A DNA stretch of 64,000 nucleotides from Ornithodoros turicata (Eukaryota; Arthropoda; Arachnida; Ixodida; Argasidae), in NCBI RefSeq assembly GCF_037126465.1, contig NW_026999301.1, positions 558,001 to 622,000 on the forward strand. Reading direction: 5' to 3'. A program made the position numbers and the translations under genes. Positions 9,311 through 20,527 of this stretch are shown here, piece by piece. Below the pieces are notes generated by a model. It saw nothing but the letters and a program-made list of their open reading frames with translations. It ran no database searches and was not told the origin of the DNA. The number at the start of each line of letters is the position of its first letter. Positions within the stretch are counted from its first letter, which is position 1.

Positions 9311-10649
9311 GAACCCCACTCTTCCTCTTCTCTAGACGAATTTCACTCGCCGTCTTGTTGATTTCCAGAACACGAGGAGTCGTCCGAAATAAAAAGTACA
9401 GTCACAGCTTCCGTAAGGTTTGCAGCAAATGTCAGTGTAAGACGAACGTTGGCTTGCACTATTGGACTGAGTGAGTTGCACCTCCACGTCTGGTGTGAGG
9501 TGGTAATAGAGCATAAATTTTTCTTTTTGATAGGCCTCTGGAGGTAGGGGGATGTCTTGTGCCTTCAGTTTTGTGAAGCAAGTTCATGTAACCCTTTGTG
9601 TAAATATCCCGTGGAAAGTCAAAGTCATCCGTGTACTGTTGACCACCAACATCGAGCACTGCTCTCTTTAGTTTAAAATGCTCCAGTTTGAAAGGGTTTC
9701 GCTGCAAGTTGCCTGGTATGCAACACTCTTGACCATCTAACACCGTCAATTTTGATGGAACTCTTTCACTGTAGAGGTCGTCGAATATCGCCTGAGACTG
9801 GTTTGGTGCAATCGTTCTGTACTTAATTTCCAAACCTCGGAGGAGATACGAGGCAGGTGTCGTTTGAAGTCTTCGCTCAATGCCGACAAGTACGCTGGGT
9901 GATACCTGCACTCGTCGAAGGTAGAGGACAATGCGTGCAAACTCACTGTATGTTTTTCATTCTCAGCGGGGCCAGAGAGAAGTCTAAATTCGTCAGTCGT
10001 TTGCCTCAGCACAACCCTGAGATCGTTCCATTAAGCAAAAATTTTTCCTGCTGGCAGATGTCACTGAAGATTGGTGCATAAAGATCACATAGTGGCAGAT
10101 CCTTTAGTACGTTTGTAACGAGCAAACATCCCCTTTTGCTTCAGCAGGCACGGCCAAAATTTTCTGACTCTCCCAATGGATCTGGTTCGTATAACATTGG
10201 CGACAGTGTGTGAGTTTGGAGTAAACATTGTTCTGCATTGGTAATGAATCCAGGTAGGAGCGATATGCATAGTGCTTCGAAATTAGAAACCAGTGTCGAA
10301 TTTAGATAAATATGCACTTGTTGAAAGAGGGAAGAGGCAAAACTCTGAACGGGGATCACGTTGTCTGGTGTCACAGTCGTGCCTACCGTGGCGGATGCCA
10401 CGTCCCCATTTTTGCGAACAATCTTGCATTGAATGTGTAAGAAAACTCGACTGTAGATCGTAGAAGGCACCTCCAAGACCGGGAACATTATACTCAATCA
10501 CACCACTACGATGTTGGTGCTGAAACAGGAAAGAACTCCACGTATTCCGACTTCTCCAAGGAAAAGTTGGTTGGAGGCAATGAAAAGAGCTCCAGTTGAT
10601 TTGTTGTGCAGAGGCAGGAATTCTTGTGTACAATAGCAATGCTAGACAT
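9310..10649 (-). pseudogene. Major-capsid-like protein of the Polinton, multiply frameshifted
   Basis: A frame opens at ATG 10649, overlapping the previous gene's stop, and ends prematurely near 10509. The protein continues in other frames: SSLFQQVHIYLNSTLVSNFE (about 10330), FLLNGTI (about 10045), LRQTTDEFRLLSG (about 10000), ASYLLRGLEIKYRTIAPN (about 9850) and a C-terminal part down to about 9330. These match the conserved segments of the large Polinton protein regarded as the double jelly-roll capsid protein. At least four indels are present, so it is dead. Identification rests on motif order and position; the fold cannot be seen here. Its 3' limit is approximate. Confidence 0.7.
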
Positions 10650-11049
10650 GTTTCTCAGGTGTGAAAAAGTCAACCTTTCTTCGTTTCTTCACCACTTTCA
10701 CTGACCGGCCAACCCTTCTTGCGTTTGCTTTTATTGCTTTTTCTTCCTTTTCCTTAAGTTTGCGAAGCAAATCGTCATGGGTTGAGTGGATCGTGCGTCA
10801 ACACCTCTCTTTACAGCCTCTCCAAATGTTGTTCCTTGTTGAACTTCTTCAGCTATATGACGTCCCGTGTCGAGGAGTTTTCGTCCCACATATGGTGCCA
10901 CTTGTTTAGTTAGTATAGGCATGAACTGCTGCACCAGGTCTGAGAAAAAGCCTGATCCAACTTGATAAAGCGGTCCCCGAATAATGTGGAAGATCACGCT
11001 TACCGCCACCAAAATGTGCGACGCAACAAGGTGACTGCAATATATGCAT
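10642..11049 (-). pseudogene. Small Gly-rich/basic virion protein of the Polinton, frameshifted
   Basis: From ATG 11049 the frame reads a Gly-rich N-terminus (VAHFGGGKRDLPHYSG). It then shifts frame near 10960, after which an amphipathic region (GSGFFSDLVQQFMPILTKQ) and a strongly basic tail (KANARRVGRSVKVVKKRRK) end at a stop overlapping the capsid gene start. This layout matches the small protein between the penton-like and capsid genes of Polintons, in the place where adenoviruses keep pX/pVI. A membrane-lytic or core role is inference from that synteny. Confidence 0.55.
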
Positions 11050-12103
11050 TTTTTTCTTAGACTTTCTAAAGTGTAATGTGACACCGACACGTCCTGAGCC
11101 TGCAATGAATGGAATGAAATCACCTATCTCGTTTGCCAACTCGATTTGAATGGTAGTTAATTCCTTTGCTACTACATATTTATAGTACAGGTTTGTAAAA
11201 GAATAAGAAATGACTTCGTTACGATTCTGTACCCTGAATGGAAGTAGACGTAAAAGTGGTGCAGTTATATCTCCTACAGCTTCACTCCCGATGATGTCTG
11301 TGTAAACGAAGATGTAATTTTGTGCCGGGAAAAAGACATATATCACGCTCTGCCACAGCAAAGTTGGAGAAAGTTGTTCTCGCTCCAAATCCCAACATTA
11401 GAGCTAAATATGGATGAAAGGTGGTGTAGCCATCGTTATGACGTTCCAGCTGACAGACATTGTTGTAGGAATTGTAGAATAAAAGACGAGCATCCTGAGG
11501 TAGCTGTAACTGTGTCCGATATGCATGATTTATTGCATCTACGAGATCCTGTCCTGAGCTGTAGTAGCCTTCTGGAATTTCATATTTTTTCGTGCGCGAC
11601 TGATAAACAATTAGGGTGATTTCCTCTTCGGTATCCACTTGATACTTGAGTACCTTCACAGACCGGCCTTTATCAATCTCCGAGCGACCAATAATCTTCT
11701 GAGTAAAGCCAAGTTTAGTCGCCAGCGTGGAACTGAATTCCAGGCCGGCATTCAGCGGAAGCTGTATTTCATAATGACCAGTTGCACGTATTATTCGTGC
11801 CTGTGTCCTGTAATGCTTTGCGAGCAACTGTTTGATGGGTGGGAGAATGTTTTCTCCCGCCTGAAACTTGATCTTCTCCTTTGTAGTTGTAGCACCGAAC
11901 ATGCTTGTCTCTGTTATCTCATTAACATCATCTGTGACATTCTTGATTGCAAAAGGAATATTTACCTCTGTCAGGGCAACTTCCCACATACCATCTAGAC
12001 TTATGGGTTGAGAGAGCTTAACACGAAACTTGCTCATCGTGTTATTGGGAAATTCATTAGTGGAAGCATTCGAGAGCAGATTTACATAAAACTGGCTCGC
12101 CAT
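11050..12103 (-). pseudogene. Penton/minor-capsid-like protein of the Polinton, frameshifted
   Basis: The N-terminal 270 residues read openly from ATG 12103 (ASQFYVNLLSNASTNEFPNN, then WEVALTEVNIPF). A frameshift near 11300-11390 moves the conserved C-terminal part (NYIFVYTDIIGSEAVGD, later VGVTLHFRK) into another frame ending about 11055. This is one of the most conserved Polinton structural proteins. I call it penton/minor-capsid-like because it heads a block in the order penton, small basic protein, capsid, protease. Another structural role is possible. A single indel in a run near 11055 may also have removed its stop. Confidence 0.65.
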
Positions 12104-12115
12104 TTTCCTCCTTTC

Positions 12116-12149
12116 TGGTAAACGTTAAGTTGCACGCACTACTTTTATA
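12116..12149 (-). promoter_or_regulatory. TATA box and weak initiator upstream of the structural block
   Basis: TATAAAAG reads on the minus strand at 12149-12142. A CCAGA sequence with its A at 12116 is 33 nt downstream, a three-of-five match to TCAGT. The start codon at 12103 follows after 12 nt. The same TATAAAAG octamer serves the promoter at 3821. Confidence 0.45.
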
Positions 12150-12581
12150 TGCAACTGGCGTGCCACTTGTTTTCTAAGTCGAGGAAAATCTCGAGAGATG
12201 TGGTTCGAGATAGTCACTCTGAAAGAGCTTCACTTTTCCACTTCAGACGTTACACACTCACCTTACAACAACAACAAAAATCACCAGATCCACGCTGAAG
12301 ATATAATGTTATGCGAGAAAAGAAAAGCTGTTTGTTGCTCAAGTTGCAACAGAGAGATACACGAGTCAAGATAATTGATCCGAAAACTTGTTTTGCGAAA
12401 GGGGTACTTAAGCGAAGTTTTTTCCCGGCGACCACAATGTGGTATGCTTTTCCTCAAGATTGGCGTGAGTTCTGAGGAGAACACTTTGATGGCAAAGTGG
12501 TGCGTCCTACTGCCGTCTTTAAATCTTGTTACAGTCTCTATTCTTTTCAGTGATGTTGTGTGGATTGTGTCGTATATGCAT
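12150..12581. other. Right flank of the Polinton, no gene seen
   Basis: No reading frame with recognisable protein features was found. I looked for a terminal inverted repeat matching anything near the left edge and found none, so the right end of the element is not defined; its left end lies outside the window. Confidence 0.4.
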
Positions 12582-12686
12582 GGATGCATGAGGCGCAGCA
12601 TATCGGAGGACTACATGGATGTATGAAGCACAGCCGTTCAGAGGACTACATTGATGCATGAAGCACAGCAGTTCAGAGTCCTTCAC
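12582..12686. repeat. 35-bp minisatellite, three copies
   Basis: Units start at 12582, 12617 and 12652, an exact 35-nt period. Each opens with GATGYATGA and holds GCRCAGC and, in the later two, GTTCAGAG. It lies just outside the Polinton structural block. Confidence 0.75.
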
Positions 12687-13020
12687 CACTAAAGGTCAGT
12701 CCGTTATAACTCTATATACTATATGGTTGCGCGTGAGCATACATTGTGTGCCCTCCCGTAAAAGTTCTTAACAATGTTTGTGTAAGGTGTGTTCTTAGAA
12801 ATATCATTATGTGACAGTTTGTGTGCTGCATAGTGTAGCAGATGTGACGCATCCTTACGTATGTGTCACCGTGTAGTAATTGCAATACTTTGTGTGTTGC
12901 AGGTGATGCAGCTCAAATTGATTCAAATAAAATATAAAAAACGAGACATATGTTTGGTTATCAATCACTTGCATGAGCCGGGGCGGGGCCGGCGCGAGAT
13001 TGGTTTGGGCTATCTTGCTC
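12687..13020. other. AT-rich stretch without recognisable features
   Basis: No open frame, repeat or element terminus was recognised between the two minisatellites. Confidence 0.3.
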
Positions 13021-13480
13021 TCAGCGTACTGCTAACAGCGCCTGGCTAGTTATGTCACTGCTAAATACGCACGGCAACGTCTGGAGAGCTCCCAGCGTCC
13101 TGCTAACAACGTCTGGCTAGCTATGTCATTTGCTAACTACGTACTGTGGCTACCGTACTCCGTCGGCCCCAGCGTAGAGCAATGTGTTGCTAGAATTACG
13201 TGATTGCTCCCAGCGTCTACTGCTCCCAGCGTCTGGCTGGCTATCTCAGTGCTAACTACGTACTGCATGCTCCCAGCGTCCTGCTAACAACGTCTGGCTA
13301 GGTATGTCATTGCTAACTACGCACTGCTCCCAGTGTAGAGCAACGTGTTGCTAGAATTACGTGATTGCTCCCAGCGTCTAGCTAGGTATCTCAGTGCTAA
13401 CTACGTACTGCTCCCAGTGTAGAGCTCCAAGTGTAGTGTCGCGTGTCGATATAGTTACGTCATAGCTCCCAGTGTAGAGT
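13021..13480. repeat. Composite tandem repeat with ~160-180-bp higher-order period
   Basis: The block is built from recurring words such as CTCCCAGCGTC, GCTAACTACGTACTG and CTAGAATTACGTGATTG. A long shared segment beginning CTCCCAGCGTCCTGCTAACA recurs at 13089 and 13270 (181 nt), and another starting GAGCAAYGTGTTGCTAGAAT at 13177 and 13338 (161 nt). Shorter partial units fill the ends. No coding function is seen. Confidence 0.7.
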
Positions 13481-14002
13481 TCTAGCACTACTAACGCTCC
13501 GTAACGGTGTAAACACATCACTGCCATCTTCTGCCATGGAATGCCGAACCTGTCGCCGTGCAGATAAAACCCCTGCGTCTTTGAGGTAGAGCACGAGGTC
13601 ATCGTTCGAATACTCTCTTGGGACATTATATATCTTGCCCATATTTCTGGCGTACGATTGGGGTATTGATGGTATCACCGGAATCCCAGCTAAGCACTTA
13701 CCTCACAAAAGGCTGCGGGCAGCTGCTTCGGACCGTACGGAGACGAAGAGAGAACCATCTCGGTGGAAACGGTGGTGCATAACCTGTTGTTGGGCTAGCA
13801 GGCGTATCTCACTAGCGACCGCATTAGGATTCACTTTCCAGAAGGAGTAGTCACCAGTTGCTGGACGAAACAGTATGGGAATACCGCCAGCTCAGTTCTT
13901 CCTGTAGGTGACCGTGGTGAACGGGTCATGCAGAGAAGTGGCAAGGTTGCCATCGTTCATCTCATCTGTCTGCTGAGGAGCTGGCGGTACCGAAGTGTCC
14001 AT
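13380..14002 (-). pseudogene. Non-LTR retrotransposon ORF1 (gag-like) relic
   Basis: The minus-strand frame from ATG 14002 (MDTSVPPAPQQTDEMN) runs through blocks typical of arthropod LINE ORF1: YSFWKVNPNAVASEIRLLAQ, a strand-helix region rich in Arg, then PQSYARNMGKIYNVPREYSN and AGVLSARRQV. In-frame stops at about 13897 and 13715, and a frame change near 13500, inactivate it. No zinc knuckles are left. ORF1 proteins bind the element RNA during retrotransposition. The assignment rests on the pattern of conserved blocks; the LINE clade is not resolved. Confidence 0.5.
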
Positions 14003-14128
14003 GGTGTTATCGGGAACATTCACGGTCTGTGGATTGTCGGGATCACCAGAGGAAGGGCTCCCTACCCGTTGTCATTTGGCAGGGCTGACGGGGACCTGTT
14101 GACCTGTGGTAAGTGTCATACAGACGTT

Positions 14129-14160
14129 GGACCTCCCGTCCAGATTACGGCGGGAGGTCC
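14129..14160. repeat. Perfect 10-bp inverted repeat
   Basis: GGACCTCCCG at 14129-14138 pairs with CGGGAGGTCC at 14151-14160 around a 12-nt loop. It lies just upstream of the LINE ORF1 relic and could form a stable stem in RNA. Confidence 0.6.
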
Positions 14161-17100
14161 GTGAAGGTTAGATTGTTTCTTTCAAAAAGCTCTGAAAAAG
14201 CCTAAGGGCTGCTCCACTTGACAACGGGTATCCTCGTTGCTGCTTATCCTTCAAAAAAAAAATGAAAGAACGGCAAAAATAACGGCAGAAAGAAAAATGC
14301 TGATTTCGATTGAAGACATGCGCTACCTAAAAGCCAAAACTACTATTTGTGATGTCAGCGGCACACCCACAATACACACTCTACCAGCATGCTTACATGC
14401 ACTGAGCACAGGTAGATGGACGTGGTCTGATTCACACAAATGAAGACTTTTCCAAACGTTCTTGACTTCGTATGTAAAATAATCGTGTTCTCTATATAAA
14501 GCAAATGTGCTATCCGTAAATTATCTGTCATCTCTTCAGAGGGTTACTGACAGCAACAGTTTTCCTTTCAATTAAGAGACAACTCAGAAACATGTAATAC
14601 AGAGTAAACGGAACTTCAATAGAAACGCAACGGCCAATATTTCATTACCTCTCAATAGCCAAGAAAATTACGACTAAATGAATTTGCAATAAAAACTTTG
14701 CAGTGCCTGTTGAGGAAGTCCAAGTCAGTTTCAATGGAATCTTAATGACCATTTTTGTAAGGGGTACCGAAAAGTGAAAATAATCTCACGTTGTTGTCCA
14801 CCATTTTACACAACATTGTTGAGTGATAACACACACGGAGCTTTACTTCTCAGTTCGGCGTATTTTTTAAGTACAAATATTTTGATGATTGTCAGAATCT
14901 GGACAGTGCTGCCAACGAACGGCAAAAACGAGCAACTTGAGTTGCGGATGCAGGATGGGGCGACTAGTACCACGTGATCGTTAATTTGTACACAAGAAAG
15001 GTTATGCAGAATTGATGTTGCGCTTAACCGTCGTTTTAAAAAGGACGTTGATTTCTTACTATTTTAAACAGAATAGTTCCTGCACATAGTTAAATCCTTA
15101 AAAATTCAGCTACTCCGCTGCTACTCAGTCTTGTCGTGTTTGAATGACGTTGGTACACACACACGGCTCACCGTGGTCAGATTCGTGGTTACATCAGTCG
15201 CGCGAAGCGGGACGTAAAGGTAAAGGTTAGTGAAATGAATCAGATAACTTGTTAGTCGCTCCAATGTCGTGATGCAGGAACCGTCCATCTTTGACGACGG
15301 ACGTTTTCTTGCGCAGATTCCAAACGATTGTAAACGAAAGTGGTGTGAAGCACTTGGCCATCATAATCGGACATCACTCAGGCCGCGTTTGCTCCGCACA
15401 ATTTGCTGCTGTTGAAACCATTAGACTGCAGGACAACCGCTCAATATGATGTTTAATTGCAGAATGAAATTGCTCGCGATTGCTCGAGATGCGAGATGAT
15501 GATATGCGTGATGATGCGCCAACGCGCAGTCTTCTTCAGTCCTTCATGGCTAATCTGTTGCGTTTGCAACAGCTGCTGATACATGCGAAGGTGCCGAAAA
15601 GGTGCCAGGAAAAGTGCAAAAGCCTCTGAAGCAAGCTACGGTTTCACCCAGAAGAAGGCCGAGGTATGCCTTGCATTTCCCGCCTCTCCCCACGCCCACT
15701 ACGCTCGCGCCAGTTTAACACGGTTCAATCATGTCCAAGAGAGCCAATGTTAATGAACTAATGTTAAAATTACAAATTTAGACTGGGGTAAGTACACACA
15801 GTACAAATTTCGCTCCATGGAGTCGCCCATTCCGCACAAATCTGCAGGAGGACATTCTGGCTGAAAATGACTTTGCCGAACAACGACTTTTCCCTTTTAT
15901 TCGTCCTCTGTGAAGAGCACACGCGGCAGGACCCTTGTGAACTTGGTGGGCTGCCGAGAGTATCTGCTCTTCAAGTACGCTAGATGGTTGCTTCCAACAA
16001 GTATGCCTCCACAAATATCCACCTACAAAGTACGCATAGATTCATGCTGTACGCTCCACGGTTTTATCATAGAAGTAACAAAATTTCTTTAGTGGCTAAA
16101 GTAAATATATATGGGAACTGTTATTTTCATATACAATTTGCTATCACAATCATGATAAGTCAGCAGAGACTTAGTAGCTGCAGATGCTGAACAAACAACT
16201 ACGACAAAAACAATATTTGAGCCTCATCAACGGGAGGAAGAGGGGGAGTTGGTGATAGTTGGTGATAATGGTGACATGAGCCTCATCAACGCCCAAGCAA
16301 TGACCTGGAAGATGGCGGTTGACGAATAGTCAGCGAGTGCGTGTGGCCCGTGCGGTGTACCAGCTGTGCATCCAAATATCAAGACAGAAAGAAGTAAGGG
16401 GATGTTGTAAGGGGTTAGATACACTACATATGCACAGAATCAAGCTAAGGGAAAAAGGCACATTGAACATAACGGACAGCATAGTATTATTGTAGAGAAG
16501 AATACAGAATCCCCAAAAGTTTGTTAGAAACGTTGGCTTTGAAGATGGTGAGGACTGTGTTACCTGAGGCTCAGACACAACGCATGATGGCAGGTGGTGC
16601 TCTCCCTATAAATCCATTTCGGTCATTCCTTTCAACTTTTTGCCATTTTTGCAAAGTCTCGCAGATTAGAAAAAAATAGCGTAAACGTCATAGTAGAGTG
16701 AAGTATAGCGCGTGTAGTAGTCATGAGAAGTAGCCGGACGGCAGGACAAAACACAGGGTGCAGGCCCACGCAGGACTCTGCTTGTTTAGAGCTCGCCCTA
16801 CGTACTTCCTGGTCTTGTGTTTCATGATGCTGCCAAGTCGCTTTGCCGTCCAGCAGAAGAGAGAACATTCTCCGAAGACATTGCACACATGAACAAAATA
16901 GTATTACCCCTTAAATTAGGAACCACTATAAGATACATCGAGACATCCCGGTAGACTCTTCTGCCTTTAAAGTTTTATTTCAAATTTATGACCTCTTTCA
17001 TTGAGTGCTCCAAGCTCTGCTTCATATTGACAGCGTGGTCCCTCGGAGAAAACACTCAGTTCGCAATGCGAAGAAAGAAAGACTGGACAATTCTGAGACG

Positions 17101-18660
17101 GGCTGTCACAGCGTCTAATGGTTCGCCGTCTTATGCAAGACCAGCCTTTCTGACGTTTCTGGTTCGCCTCTTCTCCGTGAAATCTCTGATCCTGCGACGG
17201 AAGCCAATGCAACAGGTTACGTAAAAAGAAAAGAGCTGGACGGGTATGCCACGATACCCAAGCGTTCAGAATCCCAGATATCAGAATCCACTATACAACA
17301 ATGTCAAAATACCATCTTAAAGCTTATATATACGAGTTGTAAGAGCTACCGTATTTGAAAACAGAATATCTGTGAACACTCTGTCAGGTTGGTATAGCTA
17401 GGGACGCCGTGCCAACGCCAGGGAAGTATGGAGGTTTTTTTTACTAATTCCGCAAAGTATGGTAAGAGCAAGATTTTTGAAAGAAGAAAGAAAGGTACTT
17501 ACCAACAGCCAAGACATACGCCATTGATGGTGTGGCGCCCTCCTTCCTATTTATAAGAACCTTTTATTTCCTCACAGTTTTCACTTTTCACGTGGGCAGG
17601 AACAAGGCATCGAGTTGTTATACATTCCATTTCTCAAAGCCGGCCACTTTACTAAAACGTGCGTCTTTGCAAGAAGAAGAAGAAAAAAAGAAAAGAAAAG
17701 CAGCATGGAGACGTGCACCAAAAGCGAGCTATAGTTCTGTAGTTATTGCAGACAATATGGCGGGCGGCGAAAGAATGGTATAGCCAGTATGGCGCAAAAG
17801 CGTTCGATGATTGCATTGGACTACGTGTTACCTTGTTGGTATTGCAGTCCCAGTACAGCACCGCTACACCGCGACATAGCGCACGACTACACCGATTCGT
17901 GCAGTAGCCTGAGTTAAAATCGGCTGAGAGATGCATAGAGTCGTCTTCGTGTCGTCGAAGCGCGCAACTTGGACAGCTTTAAGGGTCAGTGAATTTTTTT
18001 ATCTTGCTACGCCAGACTCAGACGGAAGCAATGGGCACGAAAAAGGTCCTAACCCAAATGGACAACCTCATTCAGTGTGATCAATGCTGTTGATCGATAC
18101 ATGATGATGGAAGACGCTTCCATACCTTCGACGAAGCACAGCAATCTTAACACAACTTCATCTGTTTAGCATCTGCGAGAGGTTCGAGAGCCTTTAGCTG
18201 ACCATAAATGAGCACCGCGCAAATTACGAAGAAGCTAGAAATCAAAATGCTAGAAGAAAAATCCAAAGCTGTTGTAGACCGAAACATGAAGCAGTTCGAA
18301 TTGATTGAAAAGTTGACATCAAAAGAAAATGTAGTTGAGAAGGGCAGCGGCAAATTAAGAGCAGCCATCCGAGCAATTGCAAAAGTAACAGACCTCTACC
18401 TGTTTGTAAACAAAGGACGTCATCGTGTTCGACAGCGTTACGAATTTGGTAGAGTCGAACTACGTTCAAAGCTAGTGGCGAACAAGGTCGCGCCCGAGAG
18501 CCACGGTCTCCAGGGGACTACAGTGGTCTCTAAAAGGGACGCGACCTTTGGTCCTGCTTTTTTTTTTCAATAGGAAGCAGCGAACAATTGCCCATTCGTG
18601 GAACCCAGCTCTCCCCTTCCGATCTGTTTCGGTTTCGCTCTGTCTACCAACGTCATCATG
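14161..18660. other. 4.5 kb with no recognisable gene
   Basis: I found no element termini, RNA gene or convincing coding sequence. A 121-residue frame at 18208-18573 (plus) begins with a Lys/Glu-rich coiled-coil-like stretch but ends in unrelated sequence, and I do not support it as a gene. Short direct repeats (GAGCCTCATCAACG) occur at about 16218 and 16276. The stretch is probably old intergenic DNA or decayed elements. Confidence 0.4.
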
Positions 18661-18709
18661 AAGTTTGTCGGGTAGAGATTTACTGGCGAACTGTGTGTGT
18701 TCTGAAAAT

Positions 18710-18905
18710 GTTGCTCCACAGGGGGCCCGGTACCGGCTGTGCCGTCTGGGGTTTTTCCTGGGTTTTCCTGAGGCGCTTTCAGACATATGTCGGCACAGAT
18801 GCCTTAGAAGTCGGCCCAGGACGCACATTCCCCCAGGTCGTAAGTCGTGACGTTGCGCACCTCAGTGAGGCCGACAACGGCAAGCCGTTTCACCATCACC
18901 ACCAC
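18710..18905 (+). repeat. Probable dispersed repeat fragment
   Basis: The stretch from the GC-rich CTCCACAGGGGGCCCGGTAC through TTTTCCTGGGTTTTCCTGAG, GGCACAGATGCCTTAGAAGT and CGCACATTCCCCCAGGTCGT resembles a segment I associate with repeated DNA in tick genomes. That link is recollection and was not tested. A CAC/CCA microsatellite follows at 18891-18912. Confidence 0.25.
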
Positions 18906-19149
18906 CACCTGCTCCACAGGCACATATGTACCAGGAGCCACATGCCCTGCGACCATGATCTTTTCCCCCACCAGCTGCCTTCTACAATTTACGTCCACCT
19001 GAATTGAAAAAAAAGAGGTACATGAGGTGCTGTATGGAACGACATATGCTCTTACTTGATGATAACCATAAAACATATCCGTTTACCGTATGTTTTTTTT
19101 TTTTCTATTTGAACACGAAAATTCTGTGAAAGTCGTTTGGTGTCCCATT

Positions 19150-20527
19150 GGCCAATTTTGCGGTATCATTCCTTTGATCGGATCCTAATCCTGTAGAACC
19201 CAAGCATGGCGTCCAGTCGGTCAACGCCGCCCATGTACATGTTGTAGATTTTCCCGCAGTGCGGGCATGTTAACTTCAGTCGTTCCTGTTCCTTCCTTTC
19301 GAATCATCTCCGACTGGCTCCGCTCCGACGTACGTGCACACTGTACTGACCACTTTGTTGTCGAACCATAGTGCGACCGACACATCAACATTGTCCACCT
19401 TCGCAGTTTTCTCAACCATAGCCCCTCGCCCCTTCTTTCTCATTTCATTTTCTTTCGGCACTGTGCATCCTGGAATCCAATTCTGCCTCACTGTTCCCAA
19501 AGGAAGCAGGCCGTTCTGTGCGAGATAGACCTGAAGTGGCAAACTGTTGAACTAGTTATCAAAAAACACTTTGTAGTTTTTAGGACGTGGTACAGTCGTG
19601 CACAAACGCGTGACAACGTTGCTGCTGGCACCGAGGTCAGGGCATCCTTGAGGAACTGTCTTGCTCTGCGCCCCAGCAAAAATCTCTATCTCGTAGCTGA
19701 AGCCTGACACGCCGCTCACTACAAGTGCTTTGTATCCCCACTTGTGAGGTTTTTTAGGATTGTACTGTTTGCGAGAAGGTCGAGATTTCGTGGGGATTAC
19801 CTGCTCATCAATCGCTAGGTGCTCCTCCTAGGGAATGAGACGCAGCCTGTCGTTCAGCATGGTCAAAAGCGGACGTATCTTGTGAAGCCTGCCATGACCA
19901 CGTTCACCACTCGGGACAAACGTTGCATTATCATTGAAATGTAACAACCGTTTGAACTCTTCCCATCGGTTTCAGGAAAGCACGTCTAGCACAGCTGCAG
20001 GTCCCACGTACGTGTTCCAATACAATCTGGTTCTCGTAGCCAGTAACTGCACAGCTGACATAAACAGCGCAGTTCCAAAAAACTCAATTTCTTCCGCGCA
20101 AATTGCGGCAGGCTTATTTGGGCGAGACAGCACGGAGTATAGGTTTGTTTGTGCAGTGATGTGCTCTAGAATATCTTTATTCATGAAAAATCTTTAAAAA
20201 ACTGCAGTGGAGTGTCCAGATCCTGTATCTCAGAAGGAAGGGTGACATCTCCAGAGAATTTGATGGCATCGTTGTCCCGTTGCAGTATCCCGGTCGATCA
20301 CTTCGGCGTTTTTTCTTGGGGGCGGGCCAACGTGTGCTCAGATCGTCTTCATCAATCTCTGTGCCTGAAGATGAGCTTACGCAGTCATTAGGTTTTTCAT
20401 TTGATTCTGGGTGATAGCTTTCATTATTGTCATCTGAAAGTTCATTGTCTTCGCTGTCAGCACCATCGCCAGGTGTATCTCTTGAGCGCGGTCTCCTCCC
20501 TCCATAGAAGACTCGAGTGTCCTTCAC
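19150..20527 (-). pseudogene. piggyBac-type transposase, inactivated
   Basis: The start (ATG 20527) opens an acidic N-terminus (about 115 residues, with DSEDNELSDDNNES). A frame change near 20180 leads into ILEHITAQTNLYSVLSRPNK. Further pieces in order are AIDEQVIPTKSRPSRKQYNP then PHKWGYKALV (first catalytic Asp in IDEQ), KVFFDN followed by a stop and FNSLPLQVYLAQNG (second Asp), and a C-terminal MYMGGVDRLDAMLGFYRIRI. In-frame stops and shifts occur at about 19549, 19830 and elsewhere. The enzyme cuts and pastes at TTAA. The right end may be the sequence reading TTAGCCCTTTACCGC on the minus strand (about 20889), with TTAA mutated to TTAG. The Cys-rich tail and left end were not found. Confidence 0.8.

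Noticed and set aside
15778..16014. THAP-type zinc finger on the minus strand
   Set aside because: Cys/His spacing does not fit and the conserved proline/tryptophan positions are absent.
18208..18573. 121-codon frame with coiled-coil-like start as a host gene
   Set aside because: Only the first half looks protein-like, there is no promoter or splice evidence, and no family was recognised.
18588..19007. 139-codon frame with a His run
   Set aside because: The His run is a CAC microsatellite and the rest matches a likely dispersed repeat.
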